35,367 bases of DNA from NCBI GenBank assembly GCA_902803805.1, contig CADCRH010000127.1, forward strand, positions 1 through 35,367, read 5' to 3'. The stretch comes from an uncultured Ruminococcus sp. GTDB taxonomy: Bacteria; Bacillota; Clostridia; Oscillospirales; Acutalibacteraceae. The stretch's first letter is position 1. Each line of letters opens with the position of its first letter. Both the position numbers and the translations under genes were made by a program. The notes under the pieces were generated by a model. That model saw nothing but the letters and a program-made list of their open reading frames with translations, made no database searches and was not told where the DNA came from. Positions 28,265-35,367 of this stretch are shown in pieces.

Positions 28265-28878
28265 AAACCGAGATCATAGGATTGACCGGTCAGACCGGTG
28301 CAGGAAAAAGTACCGTAGCGCGCTTTGTCACTGCTTTACCGTTTAAAACTGCCGTGATAGATGCCGATTCCGTTGCAAGGGAAGCGCTTGCGGTCGGTTC
28401 GGATTGTCTGAAAAGGCTTGCGAAACTTTTCGGATATGATATAATAAACAGTGATGGAAGCTGTAACAGAAAGCTTCTGGCAAGCAGAGCTTTTTCCTCC
28501 AAGGAGCAGACACAGCTTCTCAATGCTGTGACTCATCCGTGGATAATAGAGCGTGTAAAAGAATATATTTTATTGTATCGATCCGAAAAATGCGATATTA
28601 TCCTGTTTGATGCCCCCTTGCTGTTTGAAAGCGGCGGCGACAGTCTTTGTCACAAAATTATTGCCGTTACCGCGCCTGATGAAATACGGCTTGACAGGAT
28701 CATTCGGCGCGACGGTCTTTCCGAGAGTGAAGCAAGGCTTCGTATGAATGCTCAGCACGATGAAGCATATTATTCGCAAAGAGCGGATTTTATCATTGAC
28801 GGTTCAAAATCTCCGGAAGCTGTCAAAAAGCAGGTTGGCAACATTATAAAGGAGGTGTGCGATGAAAAAGCAAATTAA
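28261..28878 (+). CDS. coaE: Dephospho-CoA kinase
   Basis: This 205-residue P-loop kinase phosphorylates dephospho-CoA in the last step of coenzyme A synthesis. The Walker A motif is GQTGAGKS at residues 10-17. The DADSVAREAL segment, a LFDAPLLFESG strand and the lid motif RDGLSESEARLRM are all as expected. It starts at TTG 28261, overlapping the tsaC stop (TTGA), with GAGGTGAT 7 nt upstream. Its 3' end overlaps the next gene by 17 bp. Length is normal for the family. Confidence 0.94.
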   Translation: MKTEIIGLTGQTGAGKSTVARFVTALPFKTAVIDADSVAREALAVGSDCLKRLAKLFGYDIINSDGSCNRKLLASRAFSSKEQTQLLNAVTHPWIIERVKEYILLYRSEKCDIILFDAPLLFESGGDSLCHKIIAVTAPDEIRLDRIIRRDGLSESEARLRMNAQHDEAYYSQRADFIIDGSKSPEAVKKQVGNIIKEVCDEKAN

Positions 28879-29437
28879 AGCTGTCATCTGTATCGCGATA
28901 GTGGTAGTGATCGTGATAGGAAGTGCGTTTGTGCTGAAAACGGCATACAACAATTACCTGTATTCTACATATCCTGTAAAGTATAAGAATGAAGTTGAGC
29001 AGGCATCCGAAAAATATAATGTTTCAAAAGCATTGATATACGGTTTGATCAAGACCGAAAGCAGCTTTAACCCCGACGCAGAATCACACGCCGGAGCCGT
29101 CGGACTGATGCAGATCACGGAGGACACCTTTCTATGGCTTCAAACCTATTACAAGCCAGACAACGACTATACTTTCGAGGATCTGAAAAATCCGGGAACC
29201 AATATTGATTACGGTGTACATCTTTTGTCCATACTTTCCGAGATGTACGAGGACGAGGAAACAATGCTTTGTGCCTATAACGCAGGCGTCGGAAACGTTG
29301 ATGAATGGCTGGAAAATCCCGAATATTCAAGCGACGGCAAAACACTCAAAAAAGTCCCCTTCCCCGAAACCGACAACTATCGCAAGCTCGTTACCCAAAA
29401 CGAAAGCATTTACCACCAACTGTATTTTAATTCATAA
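28862..29437 (+). CDS. Membrane-anchored lytic transglycosylase (Slt family)
   Basis: This 191-residue protein has an N-terminal transmembrane anchor (residues 6-25) and an SLT domain. The catalytic glutamate is Glu66 in LIKTESSFNPDAES, followed by GAVGLMQITEDTF and the NYGVHLLS and LCAYNAGVGNVDEWL motifs of the family. Such enzymes cut the glycan strands of peptidoglycan outside the membrane with 1,6-anhydro product formation. AAGGAGGTG precedes the ATG, and the start lies inside the coaE end (17-bp overlap), so translation is coupled. The TAA stop is part of an intergenic heptad repeat. Confidence 0.93.
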   Translation: MKKQIKAVICIAIVVVIVIGSAFVLKTAYNNYLYSTYPVKYKNEVEQASEKYNVSKALIYGLIKTESSFNPDAESHAGAVGLMQITEDTFLWLQTYYKPDNDYTFEDLKNPGTNIDYGVHLLSILSEMYEDEETMLCAYNAGVGNVDEWLENPEYSSDGKTLKKVPFPETDNYRKLVTQNESIYHQLYFNS

Positions 29438-29456
29438 TTCATAATTGCCCTGCGGG
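29429..29456 (+). repeat. Intergenic heptad repeat, copy 3 (short form)
   Basis: An 18-nt shortened core with two heptads fewer (29429-29446), followed by GCCCTGCGGG. The stop codon of the transglycosylase gene lies inside the repeat. Confidence 0.75.
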
Positions 29457-29573
29457 GGAACGCAGGCGATGAAGCTGACAGTAGCAACAGGAATATGGAT
29501 GATCAATATTTTGTTTGACAGAATTGATAAAATTAATTGGGATATTGTGTCCTGAAGAAAGGAATGGTATTTT

Positions 29574-30989
29574 ATGTCAAAAAAGAATGAGGAAAAAAGC
29601 AAGAGCAAACAACTGAAAGAAAAGCTGTTTTTGCAGAAGAAAAACGGTGTTGTTAAGGTTGGAGAGGAGGAGTTGAAAAAAGCTGATTCTTTCTGTGAGG
29701 ATTACAAGAAATTTCTTGATAAGGCAAAGACCGAGCGCGAAGCCGCTTCTTATGCGATCAAACGTGCGAAAAAAGCAGGTTTTGAGGAATTTGACTATAC
29801 GAAAACATACAAAGCCGGTGACAAGGTTTATGTCAACAACCGCGGTAAGGCAGTGATGTTGGCAGTGATTGGCAAGAACGGTACCAAAAATGGTGTTCGT
29901 CTGGGTATCGCTCATATTGATTCTCCCAAAATTGACCTCAAACCCAATCCGCTCTATCAAAGCAATGACCTTGCAATGTTCAAAACCCATTATTATGGCG
30001 GTATTAAAAAATATCAATGGCCTACGGTGCCATTGGCACTTCACGGTGTTGTCGCACTCAAAAACGGCGATATTGTCGAGATCACTCTCGGTGAAAAGGA
30101 CAGTGAGCCTTGTTTTGTCATTACAGACCTTTTGCCGCATCTTGCCGTTGACCAGATGTCAAAGGTGATGACAAAGGCGTTTACGGGAGAACACCTGAAT
30201 GTTTTGATCGGCAGCCGTCCGTTTAACAATGATGAGGAAAGCGAAAGCGTTAAGCTCAATATTTTAAACATTATCTTTGAAAAGTACGGGATTACCGAGG
30301 AAGATTTCCGGTCCGCAGATCTGACAATGGTTCCTGCTTTCAAGGCAAGAGATATAGGCTTCGACAAGAGTATGATAGGTGCTTACGGTCACGATGACCG
30401 GGTTTGTGCTTATCCTGCACTGATGGCGGCGTTGGACGTGAAAACACCCGAAAAAACGATCATTACAGTACTGACCGACCGTGAGGAGATCGGCAGCGAC
30501 GGCAACACGGGTATGAAGTCAACCTTTATGATCGATTTTATTGCCGACCTTGCCAAAGCCGAAGGAGAAGAGGTTCGTCACGTGATGGCAAAAAGTACGT
30601 GTCTTTCGGCAGATGTGAATGCCGCTTTTGACCCGACTTATGCCGCAGCTTTCGAGTCGAATAATTCCTCTTATATCAATCAGGGTGCCGTGATCACAAA
30701 ATATACAGGCAGCGGCGGAAAATACAGTACCTCCGACGCTTCGGCGGAGTATATGGCGAAAATCAGAAATATTCTTGACAGTGCCGATGTTCTGTGGCAG
30801 ACGGGCGAACTGGGAAAGGTTGACGGCGGCGGCGGCGGAACCATTGCAAAATTCGTTGCCAATCTCAATGCAGATGTTGTCGATCTGGGTGTTCCTGTAC
30901 TTTCAATGCACGCTCCGTTTGAGGTCGTTTCAAAGCTTGATGTTTATGAAACATACCGTGCATTGTATGAGTTTTATTCGGCAGAATAA
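29574..30989 (+). CDS. M18 family zinc aminopeptidase
   Basis: This 471-residue cytoplasmic metallopeptidase belongs to the aminopeptidase I (M18) family and removes N-terminal residues from peptides. Metal-ligand motifs are visible: GIAHIDSPKIDLKP (His and Asp), YGHDDRVCAYPAL (the second Asp), LTDREEIGSDGNTGMKS (catalytic Glu-Glu) and, near the C-terminus, LSMHAPFEVVSKLD (last His). The first 25 residues are Lys/Glu-rich. The ATG has AAAGGA upstream. It stands alone between the transglycosylase and murA. The 110-nt gap before it has TTGACA at 29515-29520 but no well-spaced -10 box. Confidence 0.93.
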   Translation: MSKKNEEKSKSKQLKEKLFLQKKNGVVKVGEEELKKADSFCEDYKKFLDKAKTEREAASYAIKRAKKAGFEEFDYTKTYKAGDKVYVNNRGKAVMLAVIGKNGTKNGVRLGIAHIDSPKIDLKPNPLYQSNDLAMFKTHYYGGIKKYQWPTVPLALHGVVALKNGDIVEITLGEKDSEPCFVITDLLPHLAVDQMSKVMTKAFTGEHLNVLIGSRPFNNDEESESVKLNILNIIFEKYGITEEDFRSADLTMVPAFKARDIGFDKSMIGAYGHDDRVCAYPALMAALDVKTPEKTIITVLTDREEIGSDGNTGMKSTFMIDFIADLAKAEGEEVRHVMAKSTCLSADVNAAFDPTYAAAFESNNSSYINQGAVITKYTGSGGKYSTSDASAEYMAKIRNILDSADVLWQTGELGKVDGGGGGTIAKFVANLNADVVDLGVPVLSMHAPFEVVSKLDVYETYRALYEFYSAE

Positions 30990-31074
30990 CGGTCGGACGA
31001 TTCGTCAAAGCATACTAAATTATTCTTTAAAAAAATATTTCTGTGATAATTATGTTATAATGATAATTTTCTTA

Positions 31075-31103
31075 TTGACAATTAGCTTTCTTTGTATTAT
31101 GAT
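31075..31103 (+). promoter_or_regulatory. Promoter in the long murA leader
   Basis: TTGACA (31075-31080), a 17-bp spacer and TATGAT (31098-31103), which would give a murA leader of about 180 nt. The leader contains a small GNRA-loop hairpin (ACGGC-GAAA-GCCGT, 31197-31210) and a second TATACT box near 31217. I recognise no known riboswitch. The gap 30990-31292 holds no supported gene. Confidence 0.65.
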
Positions 31104-31292
31104 AACACAAGATTGAATTTTATTTTTTGCATTAATTTTACCGGTGATTTTGGTATAGTTTTCACAGTTAATTCAATCACAAGGCTTATGATTATCACGG
31201 CGAAAGCCGTTTATGTTATACTATTATCTATTTCATAAATGATTTTGTCATTATTATGAACTCATACAACAGAATTATGAGGAGTGTTTGTT

Positions 31293-32573
31293 TTGGAAAA
31301 AATCGTTGTTAACGGCGGTAAAAAGCTTCACGGCAAAGTGCAGATCAGCGGTGCGAAAAACGCTGCTGTTGCGATTCTCCCCGGTGTTATTCTTGCCGAC
31401 GGCGTATGTCGTATCGAAAACATACCGAATATTATGGACGTTAACCTTATGGCGACGATACTTCATCAGATGGGTGCAAGGGTTAACCGTATCAATAAAT
31501 CCACTCTTGAAATTGACCCGACCTATATCCGTACCCCCATTGCGACCTATGACCTTGTTCGTCATATGAGAGCTTCCAGTTATCTGATGGGTGCGCTGCT
31601 CGGAAAATTCTCCCGTGCGGAAGTTGCACTTCCCGGCGGCTGTGATTTCGGTGTAAGACCGCTTGACCAGCATTTGAAAGGCTTTGGCGTTCTCGGTGCA
31701 GAGCACAGTGTTGTCGGCGGTATGATCAATGTAAAGGCTGAACACTTGACAGGAGGTCATATTTATCTTGACGTTGTTTCTGTCGGTGCTACTGTTAATA
31801 TTATGCTGGCGGCTGTAAAGGCGGAAGGCCGTACAATTATCGAAAATGCAGCAAAAGAGCCGCATATCGTTGACCTTGCGAACTTCCTGAATTCGATGGG
31901 AGCAGACGTAAGAGGCGCAGGCACGGACGTTATTAAAATCAACGGTGTAAAGCATTTGACCGGTACAGTATATTCCATCATTCCCGACCAGATCGAGGCA
32001 GGTACATATATGGTAGCTGCCGCAGCAACAGGCGGAGATGTATTGGTGCAGAATGTGATCACAAAACATCTGGAGTCGATAACGGCAAAGCTTCGTGAAA
32101 TGGGTGTTGAAGTGGACGAGTACGAAGATTCCGTCCGTATCAGAAGAAACGGATCACTTCACCGCTGTAATGTCAAAACAATGCCGCACCCCGGATTTCC
32201 TACGGATATGCAGCCGCAGATCGCCGCATTGCTGTCAATTGCTGACGGTACAAGTATCGTGAATGAGGCTGTATGGGATAATCGTTTCCGTTATGTTGAC
32301 GAGCTGAAAAGAATGGGTGCTGCCATTTCGGTTGACGGCAAAATTGCGGTCATTGAAGGTGTCAAGGAACTGATCGGGGCACCTGTAAAGGCAACTGACT
32401 TGCGTGCCGGTGCGGCGATGATCATAGCAGCGCTTGCGGCAAGCGGTACAACGTATATCGAGGACATTCATCATATTGAGCGAGGCTATGAAGAAGTTGT
32501 TGACAAATTTGCGGCACTCGGAGCAGATATAAGACGTGTTTACTCCGATGACCCCATTGTTCATACTGCATAA
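31293..32573 (+). CDS. murA: UDP-N-acetylglucosamine 1-carboxyvinyltransferase
   Basis: This 426-residue enzyme transfers enolpyruvate from PEP to UDP-GlcNAc, the first committed step of peptidoglycan synthesis, in the cytoplasm. Lys22-Asn23 of the SGAKNAAVA motif and the catalytic Cys117 in LPGGCDFGVRPLDQHL are present, so it should be fosfomycin-sensitive by family. The EPSP-synthase-like double domain continues to TYIEDIHHIERGYE. I start it at TTG 31293, because GAGGAG (31279-31284) lies 8 nt upstream; the in-frame GTG 31284 overlaps that site. The long AT-rich leader suggests extra control. Confidence 0.95.
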   Translation: MEKIVVNGGKKLHGKVQISGAKNAAVAILPGVILADGVCRIENIPNIMDVNLMATILHQMGARVNRINKSTLEIDPTYIRTPIATYDLVRHMRASSYLMGALLGKFSRAEVALPGGCDFGVRPLDQHLKGFGVLGAEHSVVGGMINVKAEHLTGGHIYLDVVSVGATVNIMLAAVKAEGRTIIENAAKEPHIVDLANFLNSMGADVRGAGTDVIKINGVKHLTGTVYSIIPDQIEAGTYMVAAAATGGDVLVQNVITKHLESITAKLREMGVEVDEYEDSVRIRRNGSLHRCNVKTMPHPGFPTDMQPQIAALLSIADGTSIVNEAVWDNRFRYVDELKRMGAAISVDGKIAVIEGVKELIGAPVKATDLRAGAAMIIAALAASGTTYIEDIHHIERGYEEVVDKFAALGADIRRVYSDDPIVHTA

Positions 32574-32590
32574 TCGTATGCGATCGTCTT

Positions 32591-32656
32591 TGCGGAAACA
32601 CGAAAATACCGTCAATAACGGAAGTTTTCGGGTTTCCGCATTCTATTATTCTTTTT
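32591..32656 (+). terminator. Terminator after murA
   Basis: TGCGGAAAC (32591-32599) pairs with GTTTCCGCA (32632-32640), and the inner CGAAAA pairs with TTTTCG, topped by CCGT/ACGG. TTCTATTATTCTTTTT follows. Confidence 0.8.
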
Positions 32657-32672
32657 GAAGGAAAGAAGCATT

Positions 32673-33464
32673 ATGACAAGATTATGTCCGCTGTTCAGCG
32701 GAAGTTCGGGAAACAGCTATTATATCGGTTCTGCTCAGAGCGGAATTTTAATTGATGTCGGAAGAAGTGCCAAGCAGATCGAGAACGCACTCAAAGAAAA
32801 TGACCTTGATATAAAAAGTGTAAAGGCAATCTTCATTACACACGAACATATCGACCACGTACAGGGACTTCGTGTTTTGGCGTCAAGACATAAGATAAAG
32901 GTTTTTTCGTCCGTTGGCACGATCGAGGCACTGGAAGAAAAAGAACTCATCAACAGCAAAGTGGATATTGCACCAATTGACAGCAAGGGAATCACTGCCG
33001 CAGGAATGAATATTGTGCCGTTCCGAATCTCTCACGACTGCCGTGAAGGTTACGGGTACGTTGTCGAGAGCGAGAACGGACGCAGAACGGCTTTTGCAAC
33101 TGATACGGGTTATTTGTCATCTGAAATAAAAAACGCTCTGAGCGGCTGTGACACGGTCGTATTGGAGTCCAATCACGATGTCGGTATGCTTCAGTGCGGA
33201 GCATACCCATACATACTCAAAAAACGGATCTTGTCCGACATCGGACACCTTTCCAACGAAACGGCCGCCGCACAGGCAGCCGAGCTTGTTAGAAGCGGTA
33301 CGACACGGATTCTTCTGGCACATCTGAGCCGTGAGAACAATATGCCCGACCTTGCACTGCAAACCTCTCTTTGTACGCTGCACCAGAACGGTATGAAGAA
33401 AAATATTGATTTTATGCTGACGGTTGCTCCCGTGGCAAATTCTTCGGGTTCGATTCTTTATTAA
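32673..33464 (+). CDS. yycJ: MBL-fold metallohydrolase, YycJ/WalJ family
   Basis: This 263-residue metallo-beta-lactamase-fold protein begins TRLCPLFSGSSGNSYYIG, the YycJ/WalJ signature. Metal ligands are in ITHEHIDH (His57, His59, Asp61, His62), the FRISHDCREGYGY histidine, FATDTGYLS, and the C-terminal LAHLSRENN histidine. YycJ has exonuclease activity in Bacillus and is linked to DNA replication and cell-wall coordination near walRK. Here walRK is absent but rlmH follows, as is common. ATG 32673 has GAAGGAAAG upstream. The next gene starts 28 bp after its stop. Confidence 0.92.
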   Translation: MTRLCPLFSGSSGNSYYIGSAQSGILIDVGRSAKQIENALKENDLDIKSVKAIFITHEHIDHVQGLRVLASRHKIKVFSSVGTIEALEEKELINSKVDIAPIDSKGITAAGMNIVPFRISHDCREGYGYVVESENGRRTAFATDTGYLSSEIKNALSGCDTVVLESNHDVGMLQCGAYPYILKKRILSDIGHLSNETAAAQAAELVRSGTTRILLAHLSRENNMPDLALQTSLCTLHQNGMKKNIDFMLTVAPVANSSGSILY

Positions 33465-33492
33465 AAATTATATCAATCATTTTGGAGATTTT

Positions 33493-33975
33493 ATGATTAC
33501 TGTAACGATCATTTGTGTGGGAAAGCTGAAAGAAAAATATTGGCGTGATGCCTGTGCGGAATATTCAAAACGGATGAAAGCATTTTGTCATTTTTCCATT
33601 ATCGAAGTGGATGAGGAAAAGATTTCCGATAATCCCTCACAAGCAATGATCGATCATACGATCACCAAAGAGGGAGAGCACATTGTTGCCAAAATTCCGA
33701 AAGGCTCAAAAGTGATCGCTATGTGCATTGAAGGCAAACAGCGAAGCTCCGAAAAGCTTGCCGAAGAAATATCCGATTTTGCCCTTGACGGGGTCAGCAG
33801 TCTGACTTTCATTATAGGCGGTTCGTGGGGACTTTCGGAACAAGTCAAAGCGCTGTCCTCCGTCCGTATGTCAATGTCACAGATGACATTTCCCCATCAG
33901 CTCGCCCGTGTAATGCTCTGCGAACAGATCTACCGTTCCTTCCAAATTTCCAACAACGGAAAATACCATAAATAA
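33493..33975 (+). CDS. rlmH: 23S rRNA pseudouridine-1915 N3-methyltransferase
   Basis: This 160-residue SPOUT-class methyltransferase modifies pseudouridine 1915 in helix 69 of 23S rRNA. SPOUT knot motifs are FIIGGSWGLSEQVKAL and LARVMLCEQIYRSFQI, and the protein ends in the YHK tripeptide typical of RlmH. The N-terminus ITVTIICVGKLKEKYW is standard. TTGGAGAT serves as ribosome site for ATG 33493; the frame upstream of it overlaps the yycJ end and is not used. An intergenic heptad repeat begins at the last base of its stop codon. Confidence 0.96.
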   Translation: MITVTIICVGKLKEKYWRDACAEYSKRMKAFCHFSIIEVDEEKISDNPSQAMIDHTITKEGEHIVAKIPKGSKVIAMCIEGKQRSSEKLAEEISDFALDGVSSLTFIIGGSWGLSEQVKALSSVRMSMSQMTFPHQLARVMLCEQIYRSFQISNNGKYHK

Positions 33976-34017
33976 ATTCATAATTCATAATGCATAATTC
34001 ATAATTACCCTGCGGGG
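33975..34017 (+). repeat. Intergenic heptad repeat, copy 4
   Basis: A 32-nt block (33975-34006) identical to copies 1 and 2, followed by ACCCTGCGGGG. It begins with the last base of the rlmH stop. The rest of the gap to 34243 is AT-rich, with only the weak promoter at 34174. Confidence 0.85.
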
Positions 34018-34173
34018 AACCGTAAGAAATGACAATGACGAAAGCAAAATGAGGATGGATGACTTGGATTTCTTAATGGGAAAATCAAAATTAAGAGAAT
34101 TTAGTTAACATTACTATTAAAATGTGTTGATAATTATATAAAATAACGAATTTTGAAAATTTTTTAATTTCGC

Positions 34174-34202
34174 TTTCAAAAAATTGTGCAATATGATATA
34201 AT
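34174..34202 (+). promoter_or_regulatory. Probable promoter of glucokinase gene
   Basis: A perfect TATAAT (34197-34202) lies 40 nt before the ATG. The best -35 at 17 bp is TTTCAA (34174-34179), a weak match. Confidence 0.5.
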
Positions 34203-34242
34203 AGAATTAATGAATTTATTTCTATGGGAGGATATTTAATTT

Positions 34243-35196
34243 ATGTATTATCTGGGTATAGACCTCGGCGGCACCAATATCGTTGCAGGTGTCGTTGACG
34301 AAAACGGAACAATTATCGTAAAGGCAAGCTGTAAGACAAATGCACCGCGTACACCGGAAGAGATTTGCGATGATATGGCGGCTGTTGCTCTGAAAGCTTT
34401 GGAAAGTGCAAACCTCACCAAAGACGATATCAGATTTATCGGTATCGGTGCGCCCGGTGCGGTAAACGGTGCGACGGGTGTGATTGAGTTTGCTAACAAT
34501 TTCAATTTCCACAACTGGGCAATCGTTGATATGATGCAGGAGCGTCTTGGCATTGATATATTTGTTGAAAACGATGCTAATGCTGCGGCTTACGGCGAAT
34601 TCCTGGTAGGTGCGGCTAAGGACGCAAACGACGCTGTTGTTATCACACTCGGTACGGGTGTAGGCGGCGGAATTATTGTTGACGGTATGATTTACAGCGG
34701 CTCTAACTATGCCGGTGCGGAAATTGGTCATATGGTAATCCAGCACGGCGGCAGACAGTGTTCCTGCGGCAGAAAAGGCTGTTGGGAAGCATACTCCTCG
34801 GCAACGGGTCTTATCAATATGACAAGAGAAGCGGTTTCTGCTCCGTACAATGCCAATTCGATTCTGAATCAGATCATCGACAACGATATGAACAAAATCA
34901 CGGGTCGTACTGCATTTGACGCAATGCGTCAGGGTTGCCCGATCGGTAAGGCAATTATTGACGCTTACATCAGCTACCTCGGCTGCGGTATCGTTAACGT
35001 TATTAATATTTTCCAGCCGGAAGTTCTTTGTATCGGCGGCGGTATCAGCCGTGAGGGTGACACGATCCTTGAACCGCTCAAGAAGATCGTAGAAACAGAA
35101 CGTTATACAAAGCATAACGATCGTCAGACAAAAGTTTGTATGGCACAGCTCGGCAACGATGCAGGTATCATCGGTGCGGCATTCCTCGGAAAGTAA
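34243..35196 (+). CDS. glcK: ROK family glucokinase
   Basis: This 317-residue sugar kinase phosphorylates glucose with ATP for glycolysis. The N-terminal phosphate-binding motif is GIDLGGTNIVAGVVDENG. The catalytic Asp is in ENDANAAAYGE, the second phosphate motif is ITLGTGVGGGIIV, and the ROK zinc site is the His of GAEIGHMV with cysteines in CSCGRKGCWEAYSS. A GIVNVINIFQPEVLCIGGGIS block follows. These features match the GlcK-type ROK kinases of Firmicutes. No DNA-binding domain is present, so it is a kinase and not a ROK repressor. GGGAGG precedes the ATG, and a terminator follows. Confidence 0.93.
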   Translation: MYYLGIDLGGTNIVAGVVDENGTIIVKASCKTNAPRTPEEICDDMAAVALKALESANLTKDDIRFIGIGAPGAVNGATGVIEFANNFNFHNWAIVDMMQERLGIDIFVENDANAAAYGEFLVGAAKDANDAVVITLGTGVGGGIIVDGMIYSGSNYAGAEIGHMVIQHGGRQCSCGRKGCWEAYSSATGLINMTREAVSAPYNANSILNQIIDNDMNKITGRTAFDAMRQGCPIGKAIIDAYISYLGCGIVNVINIFQPEVLCIGGGISREGDTILEPLKKIVETERYTKHNDRQTKVCMAQLGNDAGIIGAAFLGK

Positions 35197-35218
35197 TACA
35201 TACTGTAACAAAATGGTA

Positions 35219-35258
35219 AAAATCCCTGTCAAAGCTCAGACTTTGACAGGGATTTTTT
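35219..35258 (+). terminator. Terminator after glucokinase gene
   Basis: AATCCCTGTCAAAG (35221-35234) pairs perfectly with CTTTGACAGGGATT (35241-35254) around CTCAGA, followed by TTTT; the A-rich left flank would allow bidirectional use. Confidence 0.9.
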
Positions 35259-35273
35259 GAAAGGAAGATCAAT

Positions 35274-35351
35274 ATGCAGCGCAAGGATTTTTATGATATA
35301 TCGATCAACGGAAGAATAACGCCGATATTTTTGGAGCAAACATCAACCTGA
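35274..35351 (+). other. Short frame at the window edge, possible start of a broken gene
   Basis: ATG 35274 has a good AAGGAAGA ribosome site, but its frame stops after 25 codons (MQRKDFYDISINGRITPIFL and five more residues). Another frame over 35310-35367 stays open to the window end. Either this is a short peptide gene, a frameshifted gene, or a chance start. The window ends before it can be decided. Confidence 0.25.
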
Positions 35352-35367
35352 CAAAAAAGCTCAACAA

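Noticed and set aside
34222..35232. Long minus-strand frame opposite the glucokinase
   Set aside because: Antisense shadow of a well-recognised gene; no ribosome site or family resemblance.

Overview
The window looks like chromosomal DNA of a low-to-mid G+C, spore-forming-lineage Clostridia, most likely Oscillospiraceae/Ruminococcus-like. Supporting signs are AGGAGG-type ribosome sites, near-consensus TTGACA-N17-TATAAT promoters, a GerW/YtfJ sporulation protein, a YitT/DUF2179 protein, DUF951, and DAP synthesis through the LL-DAP aminotransferase DapL. The genus is inferred from gene content only. Almost every gene reads on the + strand. The exceptions are a nitroreductase and a tiny toxin-like gene. 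I see no rRNA, tRNA, insertion sequence, prophage or CRISPR array.

Layout. 1-5.2 kb: a 5'-truncated SUKH-like gene; a marR-yitT operon facing a nitroreductase; a small unknown gene; a candidate par/Fst-type type I toxin-antitoxin locus (3383-3692); a membrane protein; and ytfJ. 5.2-10.5 kb: a zinc-ribbon protein translationally coupled to a TPM-domain membrane protein, then a D-Ala-D-Ala carboxypeptidase, an RluB-family pseudouridine synthase and a DUF368 (PopT-type) lipid-carrier translocase. 10.5-12.8 kb: a candidate minus-strand hairpin RNA, glnA, and an ANTAR RNA-binding regulator with a degenerate receiver domain. 12.9-21 kb: carA, a single 1347-codon frame joining complete CarB to complete DapF, pyrG, then dapL under its own promoter. 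21-26 kb: GNAT acetyltransferase, Nudix hydrolase, small membrane protein, hemW, ylmH, DUF951 and prfA. 26-35 kb: unknown membrane protein, tsaC/sua5, coaE, lytic transglycosylase, M18 aminopeptidase, murA, yycJ/walJ, rlmH and a ROK glucokinase.

How the genes fit together. The carA-carB::dapF-pyrG cluster makes carbamoyl phosphate and CTP, while the DapF part and the following dapL supply meso-DAP for lysine and peptidoglycan. Cell-wall genes recur (dacF-type carboxypeptidase, DUF368, dapF/dapL, slt, murA). Nitrogen assimilation (glnA plus ANTAR regulator) sits directly upstream of the glutamine-consuming CarA.

The points most worth a second look are the CarB-DapF fusion, the type I toxin-antitoxin locus with a 29-nt region of block-wise similarity between the antitoxin RNA and the complement of the toxin start region, the minus-strand hairpin RNA beside glnA, and a heptad-based intergenic repeat found four times, always in the same orientation just after a stop codon.
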